Source of the DNA: Campylorhamphus procurvoides
Taxonomy: Eukaryota > Chordata > Aves > Passeriformes > Dendrocolaptidae
Assembly (NCBI GenBank): GCA_013396655.1
Contig: WBMV01007256.1
Location: forward strand, 124,001 to 188,000
Reading direction: 5' to 3'
DNA length: 64,000 bases
Made by a program: the position numbers and the translations under genes. Shown one piece after another: positions 35,801-45,800 of this stretch (position 1 is its first letter; each line of letters opens with the position of its first letter). Below the pieces are notes generated by a model. It did no database searches. It worked only from the letters and a program-made list of their open reading frames with translations, and had not been told where the DNA came from.

Positions 35801-38792
35801 CTGGAAATACATGATTTTAACAGGTTTTTACCAGGTTCCACAGGTTATTAAGGCTGCACTACTGTAGTTCCTTGGAATTGCCCAAGTTCAAGATAACAAA
35901 ATTAGGCTGTCTCCCCAAGCCATATCCAACGGTATTTTTGGAACATGACTAATACACATTAGAGGGATCTGATTTACTGGAAATTGAAACTGCAGTACTG
36001 TTTTGCATTTAGGTTGGGGGTTAGCACAGAGGGGGAATGATATTTAGCTTCTACAAAGGGTATTTGTCTAGGCAATGAAGCATTTTGTGTTCTCACCCCT
36101 CCCAGCTTGGAAGTGGGGAGAAATTTCACCTCACAATATTGGAAATGAGTATTCTCATTTCATTGAAAAATGCAAGAATTCATCAATTCAATTGAAGCTA
36201 GCCTGTTACCATTCAAATATCTGGTATGGAAGGCTGGAACCAGAACCTACTGCTTTATTTGTTATTTCAGTTAAGCTGAAACAATTCCATACTCAAAAGG
36301 CAGTCACATTAAAATAAGTATTTCCCTAAAGGGTGTAATATTTGGGGTGGTGGTATAAGGTGATTGTTGAAATAGAAACTTTGCCTGATATTTCTCTAGC
36401 ACAGCAGTCAAAGGCTAAAGAGTTTAGAGAAGAGAAGAGAAATGAGGTATTGAAGAAACATTTTTACAAGTTGCACGGTAAATAGCGTGGGCTTCTTTGA
36501 AAGTAAATACATTTATCAGTTGCATCTATTCAGTACCACTCCAAGCCAGGAACTATGGAATGCAACTACTGAAAGCAGTGAGGTGATTAATTTGATTTGT
36601 AACAGCAAAGGCTAAACCAGTGCTACTCCTACACTGCAGACTGTCCCAAGCTGAACAACCCCTATGCAGGTCAATATTCAGTTGGTTCAGCAGCTGGATA
36701 TTCACACTGCAGTTGCACACCAGAGCAGATATCACTGAGAACTTGCAACATCTCATACACCTTTAAAGGTCCCTTCCAACTCAAACCATCTCATGTAGAT
36801 TGCCCAAAACTTTCATGCTGTACAGCATTTTTCATGTGCTGTAAACAGCATTCCTGTCAACCTGCAACAGGGCTGTATTGCAACTTCACCCCCAAAGATT
36901 CAGCAATATGATGTTATGCTGTACATGGTCAATTCTAGCAGAAATCAAACTCCACCACAACAGATGATGCCCAAACCCCAATTATCCAGGGTCAGTCTGT
37001 CTGCATTAGAATGAGAGTTCAGGAGGAAATTGAGGAAGACTTACCAAATTTGAATTATCTAAAGTGAAAGAACTCTATTGGCCCTAAAGGGAATAGTGTC
37101 TGGATTTCCCTGTGATGAATGGCTGCATTTGGAGCCAGGCAGCCATTAGCAACTATACAAGTATCTATATATATTTGTTTATTATGGATGATAAGATCAG
37201 TTTGGGTTTCCCACAGTTAGAAGAGCATTTAAGACAGACGACCAGCCTAGGACATGTTTAAAATAAGTTTGTTAAGTCCTTCTTTAAGAACATTAAAAAC
37301 CCGCCAAAACCTGAAGGTGTATTTCAGACTTGCACTTGAGTCTTGTACAACAGGAACTGATAAGAGCGTATAACCTTTAAAATAGCTTAAATTACCATAG
37401 CATTTAAAATAATTAGCTTTTCAAAGTGTCTATCTACAGCCATAGTTGCTGCTACTGTTCATTTACTTACAGATAAAAATATGTGATTAAAGATGTACTA
37501 GAAAATAAAATAGAACAATTTTTGGCCCTCATGCAATTTTAAAGCTTTTTAAAGCATTCAAAACCTGAAAATGAAAGCAACTAAAAGTAATTTGGATTGA
37601 ATCTGAACATTTAACCAAAAAAAATCCTTTTGGCTCCTTAAAAAGAAAACATGTAAGGGGGAGAATGAGTGAGGAATTATTCTGTAACTGAGATTTTGAG
37701 AGTTACTCCATACGTTTCAAGCAGGACTCATTTCTGTCCAGGTTGCCAGGGCATTCACTGTCTGAGACTTAATCTTTACATCTGACTTCTATGATACATT
37801 CTACAGTTCTGCTCTGTGAAGTTGGTTCTTAGAAATAAGTTGTTTATTTGACACATTTTCTTACAGAGACAGCATTTGTCTTAAAGATACTTAGAAGAAA
37901 ATGTGTCAAACGGCTAGTGAAGAAAGCAGGTTTATTTCTTTTCCAGGACAGTCTCATGGGCATGATTAATTGAGGCAGGAAACTATGGAGTCACTTTCTT
38001 CTCTGTGCTTATTTAACAACACTAATCCAAAGAGAGAATCTAAATACTGTTGAATACAGTTGGCTTAAATATGTGCAGCAGCTGCACTACCAGAGGAAAA
38101 GAAAACCCCTGGCTTTATCTCCCATAGTTTGCTACACTGATGATGTAATTAAAATAGCTTATGTAAAGAGGAAGACTGGCATATTGGAAATGTTTTCTCT
38201 GGTTCTCACAGAGACTGAAAATACTGTCCCTGTTTTTATGAGTTAGGTGACTTGGAGTCCTTGCTTGACTATTTTGCAAATACAGTAAGATGTATCTAAG
38301 AGTGTTGGAAATAAATATCAATTGTTAGGTCAAAACATAGAACCAACAACAGTTAAGAACTGATAATCTGATACTGAGTTTGGTTGAGGTTCACAGATTT
38401 CACAGAATATTTAGAGGTGGAAGGGACCTACAAGAATCATCGAGTCCAACTCTTAAGTGAATGAGCCATATGTGGATCAAACCCACAACCTTGGTGTTAT
38501 CAGCACCATGCTCCAACCAACTGTGCTAACCTTCACATAAAAGTGAAATCTTTAAAATCTTGCAACAAAGCACAGGGTTCGATTAATGTGTTTTTTTTTT
38601 CCCTTTTCCTCTCCCCACCCATCAAAAATAGTGGAAATTTCAGATTCTGTTCCATCAACCCCACTGACAAAAGAGGTGGCCAAGAGATTCTCTACGCCTG
38701 ATGCTAACCCTGTGTCAACAGAACCAGCCTGGCTTGCATTAGCCAAGAGGAAAGCAAAAGCCTGGAGTGACTGTCCACAGATCATAAAGTAA
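2652..38792 (+). CDS. CRACD: CRACD (KIAA1211) gene, coding span of nine visible exons
   Basis: Capping protein-inhibiting regulator of actin dynamics, a cytoplasmic protein known in mammals to bind and inhibit the capping protein alpha/beta dimer and so promote F-actin. The coding exons are 2652-2817, 14549-14684, 23832-23996, 26507-26575, 27879-28061, 29609-32759, 34300-34490, 35457-35619 and 38632-38792. All use GT-AG introns and every phase joins. From the ATG at 14565 they give 1,400 residues, against about 1,233 in human. Hallmarks are RAFSHDSIFIPDG near the N-terminus, a basic segment around residues 119-179, a long Glu/Gln/Arg helix at about 251-690, a proline-rich PKPTSQTPPPSPLSK stretch near 1139, and the C-terminus AWSDCPQIIK. 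The first visible exon starts mid-codon, so at least one exon lies outside or unrecognised. Identity is from remembered human sequence; the family call is very secure. Confidence 0.95.
2818..14548 (+). other. CRACD: CRACD intron, 11.7 kb
   Basis: Large intron between the basic N-terminal exon and the FSHDSIF exon. It holds an A/C-rich tract at 3461-3580 and an unexplained 115-codon antisense open frame at 3901-4248. No gene, RNA gene or clear transposable element was recognised in the rest. Confidence 0.75.
3461..3580 (+). repeat. A/C-rich low-complexity tract
   Basis: About 120 bases made almost only of A and C, built from irregular CAAA, CCAAA and CCCCAAAA blocks. Similar tracts recur at 33994-34081 and 44074-44140. 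Their origin is not evident; they may be decayed tails or expanded simple repeats. Confidence 0.8.
14549..14684 (+). CDS. CRACD: CRACD exon with the classical start methionine
   Basis: The acceptor is tttttttttccag and the donor CAG|GTAAGA. After one base that completes the Arg codon it encodes SSHYSMGSRAFSHDSIFIPD and onwards to KVKTLQ. The ATG at 14565 matches the annotated start of human CRACD. Its context is weak at -3 (T) though G is at +4. Because the frame is open upstream through the preceding exon, initiation may occur further upstream. The RAFSHDSIF block is shared with the paralogue CRACDL and is the best family signature. Confidence 0.93.
14685..23831 (+). other. CRACD: CRACD intron, 9.1 kb
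   Basis: No coding exon, RNA gene or clear transposon recognised. It contains a perfect 17-bp tandem duplication at 20225-20258 and ends in a T-rich tract feeding the 23832 acceptor. Confidence 0.75.
20225..20258 (+). repeat. Perfect 17-bp tandem duplication
   Basis: The unit gaagaggagccaaatgg occurs twice back to back. It is intronic and has no visible function. Confidence 0.9.
23832..23996 (+). CDS. CRACD: CRACD coding exon (residues 41-95)
   Basis: It follows a very long T tract ending tttttcag and ends AAA|GTAAGC. The 55 codons begin QQLAKNIKFGQPPQMTVS and run through an acidic block to SDSGNK. This parallels the human segment QQLGKNIKFGQ and its acidic continuation. It is symmetric, phase 0-0, so skipping it would keep the frame. 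Confidence 0.93.
23997..26506 (+). other. CRACD: CRACD intron, 2.5 kb
   Basis: The region around 24.55-25.05 kb has higher GC and several overlapping short open frames on both strands, but none resembles a known protein or has splice sites joining CRACD frames. Confidence 0.7.
26507..26575 (+). CDS. CRACD: CRACD short coding exon (residues 96-118)
   Basis: A 69-bp exon between ttttctag and AAG|GTAAAA. It encodes 23 residues, ATDTPAFLRTINLPGTGHEV followed by EEK, aligning with the human LNLPGAGSEMEEK segment. It is phase 0-0, so it could act as a frame-preserving cassette. It is too short to be noticed as an open frame alone; the call rests on its splice sites and on frame and motif agreement with its neighbours. 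Confidence 0.9.
26576..27878 (+). other. CRACD: CRACD intron, 1.3 kb
   Basis: Nothing recognised except a short ATTT microsatellite at 27809-27829 shortly before the acceptor. Confidence 0.75.
27809..27829 (+). repeat. ATTT microsatellite (five units)
   Basis: Five perfect ATTT units in the intron, about 50 bp before the CRACD exon at 27879. Confidence 0.9.
27879..28061 (+). CDS. CRACD: CRACD basic-region exon (residues 119-179)
   Basis: The acceptor is acaaacag and the donor AAG|GTATTA. The 61 codons start VIPVKSARPKRQFSCSGTIE and end in a lysine/arginine-rich tail, KPKKQRVSRKHKRLTK. The LDNSAAKHKL block is nearly identical to human. It contains H159 with KPK five to seven residues later, which resembles the spacing of capping-protein interaction motifs (inference). 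Phase 0-0. Confidence 0.94.
28062..29608 (+). other. CRACD: CRACD intron, 1.5 kb
   Basis: Lies between the basic-region exon and the giant exon. No gene, RNA or repeat recognised. Confidence 0.75.
29609..32759 (+). CDS. CRACD: CRACD giant exon with the Glu-rich helix and disordered region
   Basis: The acceptor is aattttag and the donor AAAG|GTATGT, where one base carries over. It encodes residues 180 to about 1229. It opens with SLTITEFEPEDLETELYGDI, then from residue 251 to about 690 is almost entirely E, Q, R, K and L, predicted as a single alpha helix or coiled coil. Residues 336-479 are a 16-residue tandem repeat. Beyond it come VDERQTASRPFTFQVSSGDK, ILVTGAQLCGTAVNLNQIKD, LAEWASIRSRILKNAE (from about residue 835), GIKLRRTNYSLRF (from about 1023) and the proline-rich PKPTSQTPPPSPLSK, all recognisable in human CRACD. 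The long antisense open frames here are shadows of this exon. Confidence 0.96.
29822..29875 (+). repeat. CRACD: 18-bp short tandem repeat in CRACD (about three copies)
   Basis: The bases encode MEEQRE, MEEQRE, MEEKRC in a row, a six-residue unit repeated at the DNA level. It marks the start of the charged helix and is another sign of slippage growth in this exon. Confidence 0.75.
30077..30508 (+). repeat. CRACD: Nine-copy 48-bp tandem repeat inside CRACD (16-residue period)
   Basis: Reading in frame from 30077, nine consecutive 16-codon units can be laid out, for example EQEEQERRELELQKLK and EQEEQQKRELEDQRCR. Most units share an E-x-E-E-Q-x-x-x-E-L-E pattern; the ninth is the most diverged. 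The exact 48-bp register shows a minisatellite-like origin. Sixteen is not a multiple of seven, so the repeat suits a charged single helix better than a regular coiled coil. Confidence 0.85.
32760..34299 (+). other. CRACD: CRACD intron, 1.5 kb
   Basis: The frame of the giant exon continues 28 codons past the donor to TAA at 32843-32845, so a retained intron would give a short alternative end. It also holds a TG run (33012-33024) and an A/C-rich tract (33994-34081). Confidence 0.75.
33994..34081 (+). repeat. A/C-rich low-complexity tract with CCAA units
   Basis: A pure A run followed by irregular CAAA, CCCAAC and (CCAA)n units. It is the second of three similar tracts in the window. Confidence 0.85.
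34300..34490 (+). CDS. CRACD: CRACD coding exon (residues about 1230-1293)
   Basis: The acceptor is ttctttcag and the donor AAT|GTAAGC. With the carried-over G it encodes EKPVLQSRHSLDGSKFMEKV, then WITLALQKQKGFREQQATRE and a charged tail to KLAKEN. This is one of the most conserved parts of the protein; human reads KEKPMLQSRHSLDGSK at the same place. Confidence 0.95.
34491..35456 (+). other. CRACD: CRACD intron, 1.0 kb
   Basis: AT-rich intron; nothing recognised. Confidence 0.7.
35457..35619 (+). CDS. CRACD: CRACD coding exon (residues about 1294-1347)
   Basis: The acceptor is tgttctag and the donor ACAG|GTACAG. It encodes a Ser/Lys/Thr-rich linker, then ETAVSRLERREQLKKSNTLP and TSVT, which matches the human C-terminal region. 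It leaves one base (G) for the last exon. Confidence 0.93.
36755..36800 (+). mobile_element. CR1 LINE 3'-end fragment
   Basis: The stretch ctttaaaggtcccttccaac followed by tcaaaccatct is the typical avian CR1 3' terminus in sense orientation. Upstream sequence no longer resembles CR1, so it is either heavily truncated or decayed. Confidence 0.6.
38390..38530 (-). mobile_element. tRNA-Ile-derived SINE with CR1-like tail
   Basis: Read on the - strand, bases 38530 to about 38468 resemble tRNA-Ile(AAT). ggttagcacagttggttgga covers the D-arm and A box, tggtgctgataacacca the anticodon arm, and gggtttgatcc a decayed B box. It then runs into gagttggactcgatgattct and taggtcccttccacctcta, which is the 3' end of a CR1-type LINE. 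This head-plus-tail structure is that of the CR1-mobilised tRNA-Ile SINEs described in passerine birds. It lies antisense in CRACD, about 100 bp before the last exon. Confidence 0.75.
38632..38792 (+). CDS. CRACD: CRACD last coding exon with stop
   Basis: The acceptor is atcaaaaatag behind a long pyrimidine tract. With the carried-over G it encodes VEISDSVPSTPLTKEVAKRF, then STEPAWLALAKRKAKAWSDC and PQIIK, followed by TAA at 38790-38792. The C-terminus is almost identical to human CRACD. A tRNA-Ile-derived SINE ends about 100 bp upstream of the acceptor. Confidence 0.95.
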
Positions 38793-41365
38793 ACTGTAAA
38801 GCTACATCTCTAGTGCTGACTATTAATTGCTTTATTTATTCTGCTTTTTACACATGACAAAATTGAAAATGCATGTATGGAAGGACTGAAAACTGAACTG
38901 ATTACCATTTTGCTCTAGCTCACTGTAAAGTCTTCTCAAGTCATATATTCCATTGCTTTGAAAAATAGCTAAATGAGGTCATGGCAAAAATTTCAGAGCC
39001 ACTCTCAAAAACTTAAGAATGCTCAGATACTGGATGTAAATTTTAGTGACTATCATAGTAAGGGCCAGAACTTCAGTTCATAAGCTTCTTAAATTCTGTG
39101 GGTACTTGGTTCTGGAATTTTAGATCTCTACACTTTGAGATCTCAGAAATTTTTTTCAACACTCTGTTGTTGAAATTAAGGCAAGATGCATGTTCCCTTT
39201 TCTTATTCATATCTTTTTTTAAATGTTAAACTGTATGAACAATCAGTTCCGCCTGCTATTTGAAAGCCTTTTCCCTAATGAAGAACTTTGGGATATACCA
39301 TGCCACATGCAAAAAATAAGTAGAAAGATGGTACCATCCAAATGCTGAGGTAATTTCTTTCATTTTAGAATTAATACATTAGCACTCACTTCTAGGGAGA
39401 AAACAATTAACCCTACTTTAAAAACCCCACCATTATTTAAAGAAATACCTTTAAGTTTTCAGAAAGAAGTCACAGAGTCAGGGTTTTTCCTAGTCATTTA
39501 AGTGCATCACTGTTTGTGCTTGGCCATATTTAAGATGTATAGAGACAGTGATTGCAGATTACAACTTTAAAACACCGAATGACTGGAATTGAACTGTTCC
39601 TGTGCAAATGTAGGTGTACAGTTTATCTCCATAAGTTCCCATAGGAGTAGGACTGGCAGAACTGAAGTTAACTGAGAACTGAAAGGTAAGTCAGTGAGAG
39701 TCTCACAAGTTTTAACTCTGCATTCTTCCCAATTTTACTCCACATGCAACTTCAGGTAGTACAGATAACTTCCTGTACTTTGACCAATACAGTCAGAACA
39801 CTGCAGAAAGGTTACTTACCCCATCTCAGGTATCTGCGGTGGCAGTTAAACACTTCATTACTTCACATAACTAAAATAAAAATGTTCACTCCCCTCAACA
39901 TCCCATAGAAATAGCTAGGTCTGCATTTTAAAGTCACCCTATTAAATAGATCAGTCTGTTTTACAAGGAAGACTTCAAAAAATCTGTCTCCTTTTTATAA
40001 CCATAAGGGTCAAAGGAACCTTTAGCCTGCAACATCATAAAAGGAGACATTTTTATAAAAAGAAAACACATCATTATGGAACGATTCCACATATGCTTCA
40101 TGGAAGTGTTTTAGCCAAACTGCTGTATGCAGCATGAGGAGTAGCACTTTATGCAGAAAACAGAATGAAACCTGCTGTATCCTCCTGTTCCCAAAATCAA
40201 AAAGGAGTTGTCAGCTAAAGTCATTGTCAAGTCCAGCCTTTCCCACCAAACAAAAAACAGTGCCTCAGTATCATGGTTACAATACCACAAACACAGTGGA
40301 TGTGTTAGATTGAGTATATGTGTGCAGCAGCATGATGGGCTTTCTTGGGTCAAAAGCCATCACTTCTGCTCAGTTTCGTATTTAAAACCAGAATCTCTAA
40401 AGCAGCTTTTTACCCTTAATATAAGTAATTAATATGTTTTAAACAGAAATGGGGCAATGCTGCTCTCAAATACTTGGATTAAAAAAAAACTTCACAAATT
40501 CAATACCTGAAGAAAGAATTGGCCTCATAATTCTTTTTGCTCTGCTAACACCAGAAATTAATGCATTTTAAGTTAAATTTACTTTTTTTCCCCAAGTTTG
40601 TTTGCCTGTAGTATCTATTTCTGATCTAAACTTCCTGAAATCCATCTTGAAAATTTCTTGGGATCGGGAGTCAGGTAGACATACAGAGAAGGTGAAGTAA
40701 ATCAGGATTAAAAATACTGGTATTCTGAAAAGCATAGCAAAATTAGGTGCTATTGTGCATGACATAAGGATGCAATTTTCCAATACAATCCATTTATAGC
40801 ACATAGAATAGAGCTTTCATTAAGGATGGTCTTAAGCTAAAGCTTCAAAGCAGAGGGTTTTTTCAACCATAAAGGTATCTAGTGTAACAATGGAAACTAT
40901 TATGTGCAGTACTTGATGGAAACATTTCTAAAGTGTACACGTGCAACAGTGACATTTCATGTTAAATGAACAAAGATTTGCACTATATACCAATGAAGTA
41001 AAGTGTTACTTTGCTTTAGCTTTGTTGCAACCATTTCTGATAAAGTATTGGAAATCTTTAAAAATAAACCCAAAACACTACTATCCAGTTTAAAACAGCA
41101 AAAATATTTTAAGCAACGAACAAGCCACGATGTAGTATATTGTCTCAAATTTTTGTAACTTATACAAACACAAAATACCATTTCTTCTGACAAGGTTATA
41201 TATGATTAACCTCTATGTTCATATAGTAATGTATAAAAACTATAAGATGTATAATTGTGGGGTATTTGTTGTGTACTTTTTTAATTTTTCAAATGTTTTA
41301 AAGTGCAATTGTTTATTATACTAATGTCATTTTAATTCTTATTAAACTATAATCGAGTCAAAATT
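38793..41365 (+). other. CRACD: CRACD 3' UTR (predicted)
   Basis: AT-rich sequence with no splice-like coding exon follows the CRACD stop. Candidate poly(A) signals on the + strand are AATAAA at 39875, AATAAA at 41063 and ATTAAA at 41341. The last, followed by a TG-rich stretch near 41385, gives the longest 3' UTR of about 2.5 kb. The end is predicted from signals only. Confidence 0.55.
41341..41346 (+). terminator. CRACD: Candidate distal poly(A) signal of CRACD (ATTAAA)
   Basis: ATTAAA lies in very AT-rich DNA, and tctgtgtctccttttg follows about 40 bases later as a possible downstream element. Choice over the AATAAA at 41063 is uncertain. Confidence 0.45.
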
Positions 41366-41689
41366 ATCTAATTGATATACATACTCTGTGTCTCCTTTTG
41401 CTAATCACGTAATTCAGGCTTGCTTTACAAATAGAACATTTTTCAGTGCTACCTGTGTCTTGCCTCTGCATTTCTGCTGATGATAAAAAGGAGGAACCAA
41501 ATGTGATAAAGCAATATAGGATTCAAAGCAGATGACTCATCAGAGAGAATAACAGTTTCTATTATACTTCTTTTAGAAGACTTATAATCAGAAATGCTCT
41601 CACTGAAGTGTACTTTTGTCACTGCAGATACTTGACTTCCATTACTAAGGCTGCTGGTACTTACTTTTAAGGTGTTAAAGACATCCAAA
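41366..41689. other. Short gap between convergent 3' ends
   Basis: About 320 bases between the predicted ends of CRACD (+) and AASDH (-). No gene or repeat seen. Confidence 0.5.
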
Positions 41690-42415
41690 CCCAATTTACA
41701 CAACCCTTTATTAACAGTTCTTGTAAAAACAATGTAGACAGCATTCATTCAAATACCTTAAAGAACATTTGACAGTGGTTGATTTGAGCAGTGCATGCTT
41801 CATCTTGGAATTCATATCGCACCTGTCATGGAAATTTAATACATATATACAGTATATTCTCCACTTTAGAATACAAGAGGTAACTCCTACTGACTTCAAC
41901 GGAGTCCAAGTACACACCAGAATGAACTGAAGCCATGGAGGGCCTGGGTACAAAAAGATGAACTATTCAGTTCATACAAACTACAAACAGGCCACTCCTA
42001 CCAGGCATATGCAATGCAGGCTGTGTCTTCAGAAATCAAGTTAAAAGTTAGATTCAAAAAAGGACTTGATTACTTTGCCTTGGACTTAACACACACTAGT
42101 CTGATCAATGGAAGAGCCATGCACAGGCTGAACTCAGAGAAAGCAATATATTTCTCCCTCAGAGACAAGCATGTTATTCCAAGCTGCAGAGTATGGCATC
42201 TTACTACAGTTTCTCCCTTCTCTGGCAAGGTGCTGAGCAGCCATCCTCATTCAATCAGTACAGCCTGCTCTGGACACTGACTGATGCAAAATGCTACCTG
42301 GTAAGCCTGTAAGGAGCAGCTCTTGCCTGCAGCAAAATGGGCAGAGACAGATAGCACCTGTGGGTTCTTTGTTTAGAAATGTAAAAAATACAACTGAAGC
42401 ACCCTAACAACTTAG
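41690..42415 (-). other. AASDH: AASDH 3' UTR (predicted)
   Basis: Non-coding sequence after the stop. The first clear - strand poly(A) signal is AATAAA at 41712-41707, giving a 3' UTR of about 0.7 kb. A second AATAAA at 41317-41312 would extend it into the CRACD 3' end. The true site cannot be decided from sequence. Confidence 0.5.
41707..41712 (-). terminator. AASDH: Candidate AASDH poly(A) signal (AATAAA)
   Basis: A canonical hexamer on the - strand about 0.7 kb after the AASDH stop codon. A more distal copy lies at 41317-41312. Confidence 0.5.
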
Positions 42416-42808
42416 TTATTTTTTTCCTGTTATATACAGATCTAGGCAATAAACATATTCATTTCTACAGCCAACAACAAGCTTTGTTCCCCATACTACA
42501 GGGGAAGAGAAAACCTCCCCTGGAAGCTTATCTACTCCTTCTGCTGTTCCACTCTTGGCATTCAGGATCCACACTTTGCCATCTGTAGATACTACTGCCA
42601 AAAGAATTTTGTTATTTAAGTCATCACTTTGGAAAATGAACGGTGTGCCATATACACTTGAAGTAGCTTCAAATTTCCACAGTAAATTACCCTCCATGTT
42701 ACAGCAGTAGATAAAGTGATCATGGGAGCCAAAAAATATTTCTTGCTTAGTTAAGCTTGAGAGGCATGGAGATGAAAACACTGGCCCATTAGTGGAAAAC
42801 TGCCAAAC
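42416..42808 (-). CDS. AASDH: AASDH last coding exon with stop
   Basis: Acceptor ctccgtag. It encodes [54 protein letters not shown] and [20 protein letters not shown], then ends [13 protein letters not shown] and TAA at 42418-42416. The last two propeller blades close the domain. The C-terminus is not a peroxisomal SKL-type signal. Confidence 0.95.
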   Translation of the reverse strand, partial: VWQFSTNGPVFSSPCLSSLTKQEIFFGSHDHFIYCCNMEGNLLWKFEATSSVYGTPFIFQSDDLNNKILLAVVSTDGKVWILNAKSGTAEGVDKLPGEVFSSPVVWGTKLVVGCRNEYVYCLDLYITGKK

Positions 42809-45800
42809 CTACGGAGAGAACATAACCACGCATTATCAAAGTTTTTTTGTATTATCAATTTGATGACAACTATAATTTTTTAATAGACTGGCTGTAGTCT
42901 AGGAGAGCATTTTATTTCAAAAGTATGCTAGATTTCACCTTGTCAAATTAGAAGTTAAGTTTAACACACAGAGGAAGTGATAAAAGTCTCATAAAATAGA
43001 TGTGGAAGACAGAATAGTTACTCTCTCATGTGAAGCCCACATAAAGATGGCCAATTTGGGAAAAGAATATTCTTGGGCTGTTGTACCATAATTGGTAAGG
43101 AACTTAAAAGAATCCTGTTAATATGCCATTCTTTGCCAGTAAGGCAGATATTCCTTTTGTAATATAAATTTCCTTTGCTCACTCTAATGATGTGCAGATC
43201 CCTCCCCAGGACAGTATCAGTTCTGCAACACTGCTGCAAGCAGACAGAGAACAGGGCCTGGGCTAACATATATTATATAATCAGAAAAGGCTTAGGAATT
43301 GCCATGTATACTGCATCTCAGGCCAACAAACAGAAACTGTGTCACTTGTTTTAACATTGGATACAAACCACATTCATTTCTAAGGAACAAAAAAAACACT
43401 CTCATTTAATTCAATGTGAAGGCTAAAACATTTTGCCAGATTTAGGATTTGGCAATTTTCTGATAAATGCATATACATTCTAAGAAACCTTTACTTCTGA
43501 ATAACCACTATCTTACAGAAGAGATGGCTTAAACATGCTTGAAAAACTCCAAATGAAACCATTTCATTTGCTGGCACTACGCTTGACAATTTACTTTAGG
43601 TATAAGCTCAGAACTAGAAATTTTCTTACTGCATCAGACAACTTGAGTTTGTGGTTTTCCCACGAACTGCATGGATGAACTTAGGCAAGCTTTTTTTCTC
43701 CTTTTCCCCCTCTCTAACAACAGACACTTCTATTTGTTTCACAAAAAGGTGCATGGCAATCATTAAACCTCAAAAATGGTATTAATAAAGGATCTTACTC
43801 AGGGTTTTGTGACGGACATATAAACAACACCACCACTTTTACCTTTTCTCCAGAATGAGTGTAACAATATAAGTTTCCATCCACACAGCCAACATAGACG
43901 TAGTTCTCATTGCAGTGAGGAGAGGAGAAGAGTGGTTTTCCTAGGAAGCTTTTCCATATCTTTCTCCCTGTCACCTGTAAGTGGCAGCATGGAATATGTG
44001 ATGCTTAACACAACTCTAAGCAGCACAAAACAACCCTTCCATCAGGGGCCTGACCCAGCCCTTGTGAACTGTGGGAAAAAAACCCAAACAACAACAAAAC
44101 CCCAAACAAAATCACAACACAAAACAAAAATCAAAGAAAAGTATTTTTCTCCCATCCAGAATGCATACCAGAAGCAAAACTACTCTTAAAATCTTACTCT
44201 AACAAAATGTTAGAGTACATAGGATACTTAATACCCATTTCTACTCTTTTCTTCCTTCCCCTAGACAAAGTAATGACAATAACAGTGTAGTAGTAGTTCT
44301 AATAAATGCCAGATTCAGTTTTGTATTCCATTCCCAGTTCCTCAGTACGTGACAAGGACCAGTGATGCAGAGGATATCTAATCAAGTCATATTGATAATG
44401 CAGGAAATACTGCAACCATCTATGACTGTCACAATATGCTCCTAATGTACACTGCAAATTCTTCAGGAATTATGACTGTTTATAAAAATTGGGATGTGCA
44501 GGGTTACTTGTAGCTGGGTTTCTCAACTACCTGTTACTCTGGATTACAGAGTTTAAAAAAAAAATCTTTCTTAAGGACAGTCCACTAGGGCTGCAAAATC
44601 ACACACTAGTTTTCTAATACTAGTTTGGTTATTATACTGAGGACATTTGTAGTTCGTGGGAGGTAAAGGTGGTTAGGACTGATGTTCCGGATTGTGTGAG
44701 TACAAAAACATTAACAGCTACTTCAAGTCACTGTTCCTTTTATCAGGCAGGACCAGCTGTAAGCCAACGATGCCTCAGAAAACCATGAAACTACTCCACA
44801 TCCATCAGGAATGCCATTTCCCTAGTGCAAAGAACAGAACTGCAGCCCGAGATTAAATGCCTATGGGGTGGGAAACAGTAAGACAAATGAAGGGACTTCT
44901 TCCTGGATTCTGTTCTGATTTCTGTGTATTTTTTTTCCAATTCTACTGTCAAAATGAGGGAAGGGGGTAAATAAATCTACAGACATATCCCCACTCATTA
45001 GTTTAACTGATAAAGTAGTATATGGGAATGAGAAGACACGGATTGCAACTTTGGCCTACAGTCAGCATGTGAATTCAAGCAAGTCACTTTAGTTCTCTTT
45101 ATCACGAGATAGCTTTCTGAAATGTGGGAATTATTATGGTAACCTTATGTATAATTGTAAGGCTCCCAACTGAAAAATATTTTATGCTAACATATGATCA
45201 TCTTTCCTTTCATCAGAAAAGCTGTGCTACCCTCTGAAATACATTTTGGTTTCATTTGAATTTGAGATTGGGCTCAAAGACAAGTAAGCAAAAGTACATA
45301 CTGGGTTAACAGCCAATAAGAGTCCTCCTAGTGTAGCAACATAGAGATGATGTGGAAAAGAACTTAGACAGGGAGATGAAAACACAGCGCCACCTTCGCA
45401 ATGTAACTTCCATATACACGCCTTTTTCTGTAAGCACAAAAAAAACATTAATAATTTTCCAACTGGAGGTAGATCTCATCATGTTTACAAATAACTTTGC
45501 ATGTCAAACCTTATCAAACACTGTGCTTACTCAGCAAATACTAGTTAAGAAGCGAAGATAAAACCTCCATCCTTTGAGAGCAACATATGCTGGTTTTACT
45601 TTCTCTTCCAGTAAATAAAAGAAATTCAGCTAATGAAAAGGCAGTATCTGCCCCTTTTATTTTCTATCTCCCTTCACCCCTTAGAATATAAGATGCTTTC
45701 CCCACCATAAAGCCATAGATAATTCTGTTTCTAGCTAGCCATCCTATTCCGAAACACCCATAGAGATTTTGATGAAACTTAAGGTTTGGTTTCAACCAGG

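Larger units (their letters stand above)
35620..38631 (+). other. CRACD: CRACD last intron, 3.0 kb
   Basis: Contains a short CR1 3' end near 36761 and a tRNA-Ile-derived SINE at about 38390-38530. The rest is unremarkable AT-rich intron. Confidence 0.75.

Noticed and set aside
38468..38530. A possible functional tRNA-Ile gene on the - strand
   Set aside because: The acceptor stem is missing, the B box and anticodon loop have changed, and it runs straight into a CR1-like tail, so it is a SINE head.
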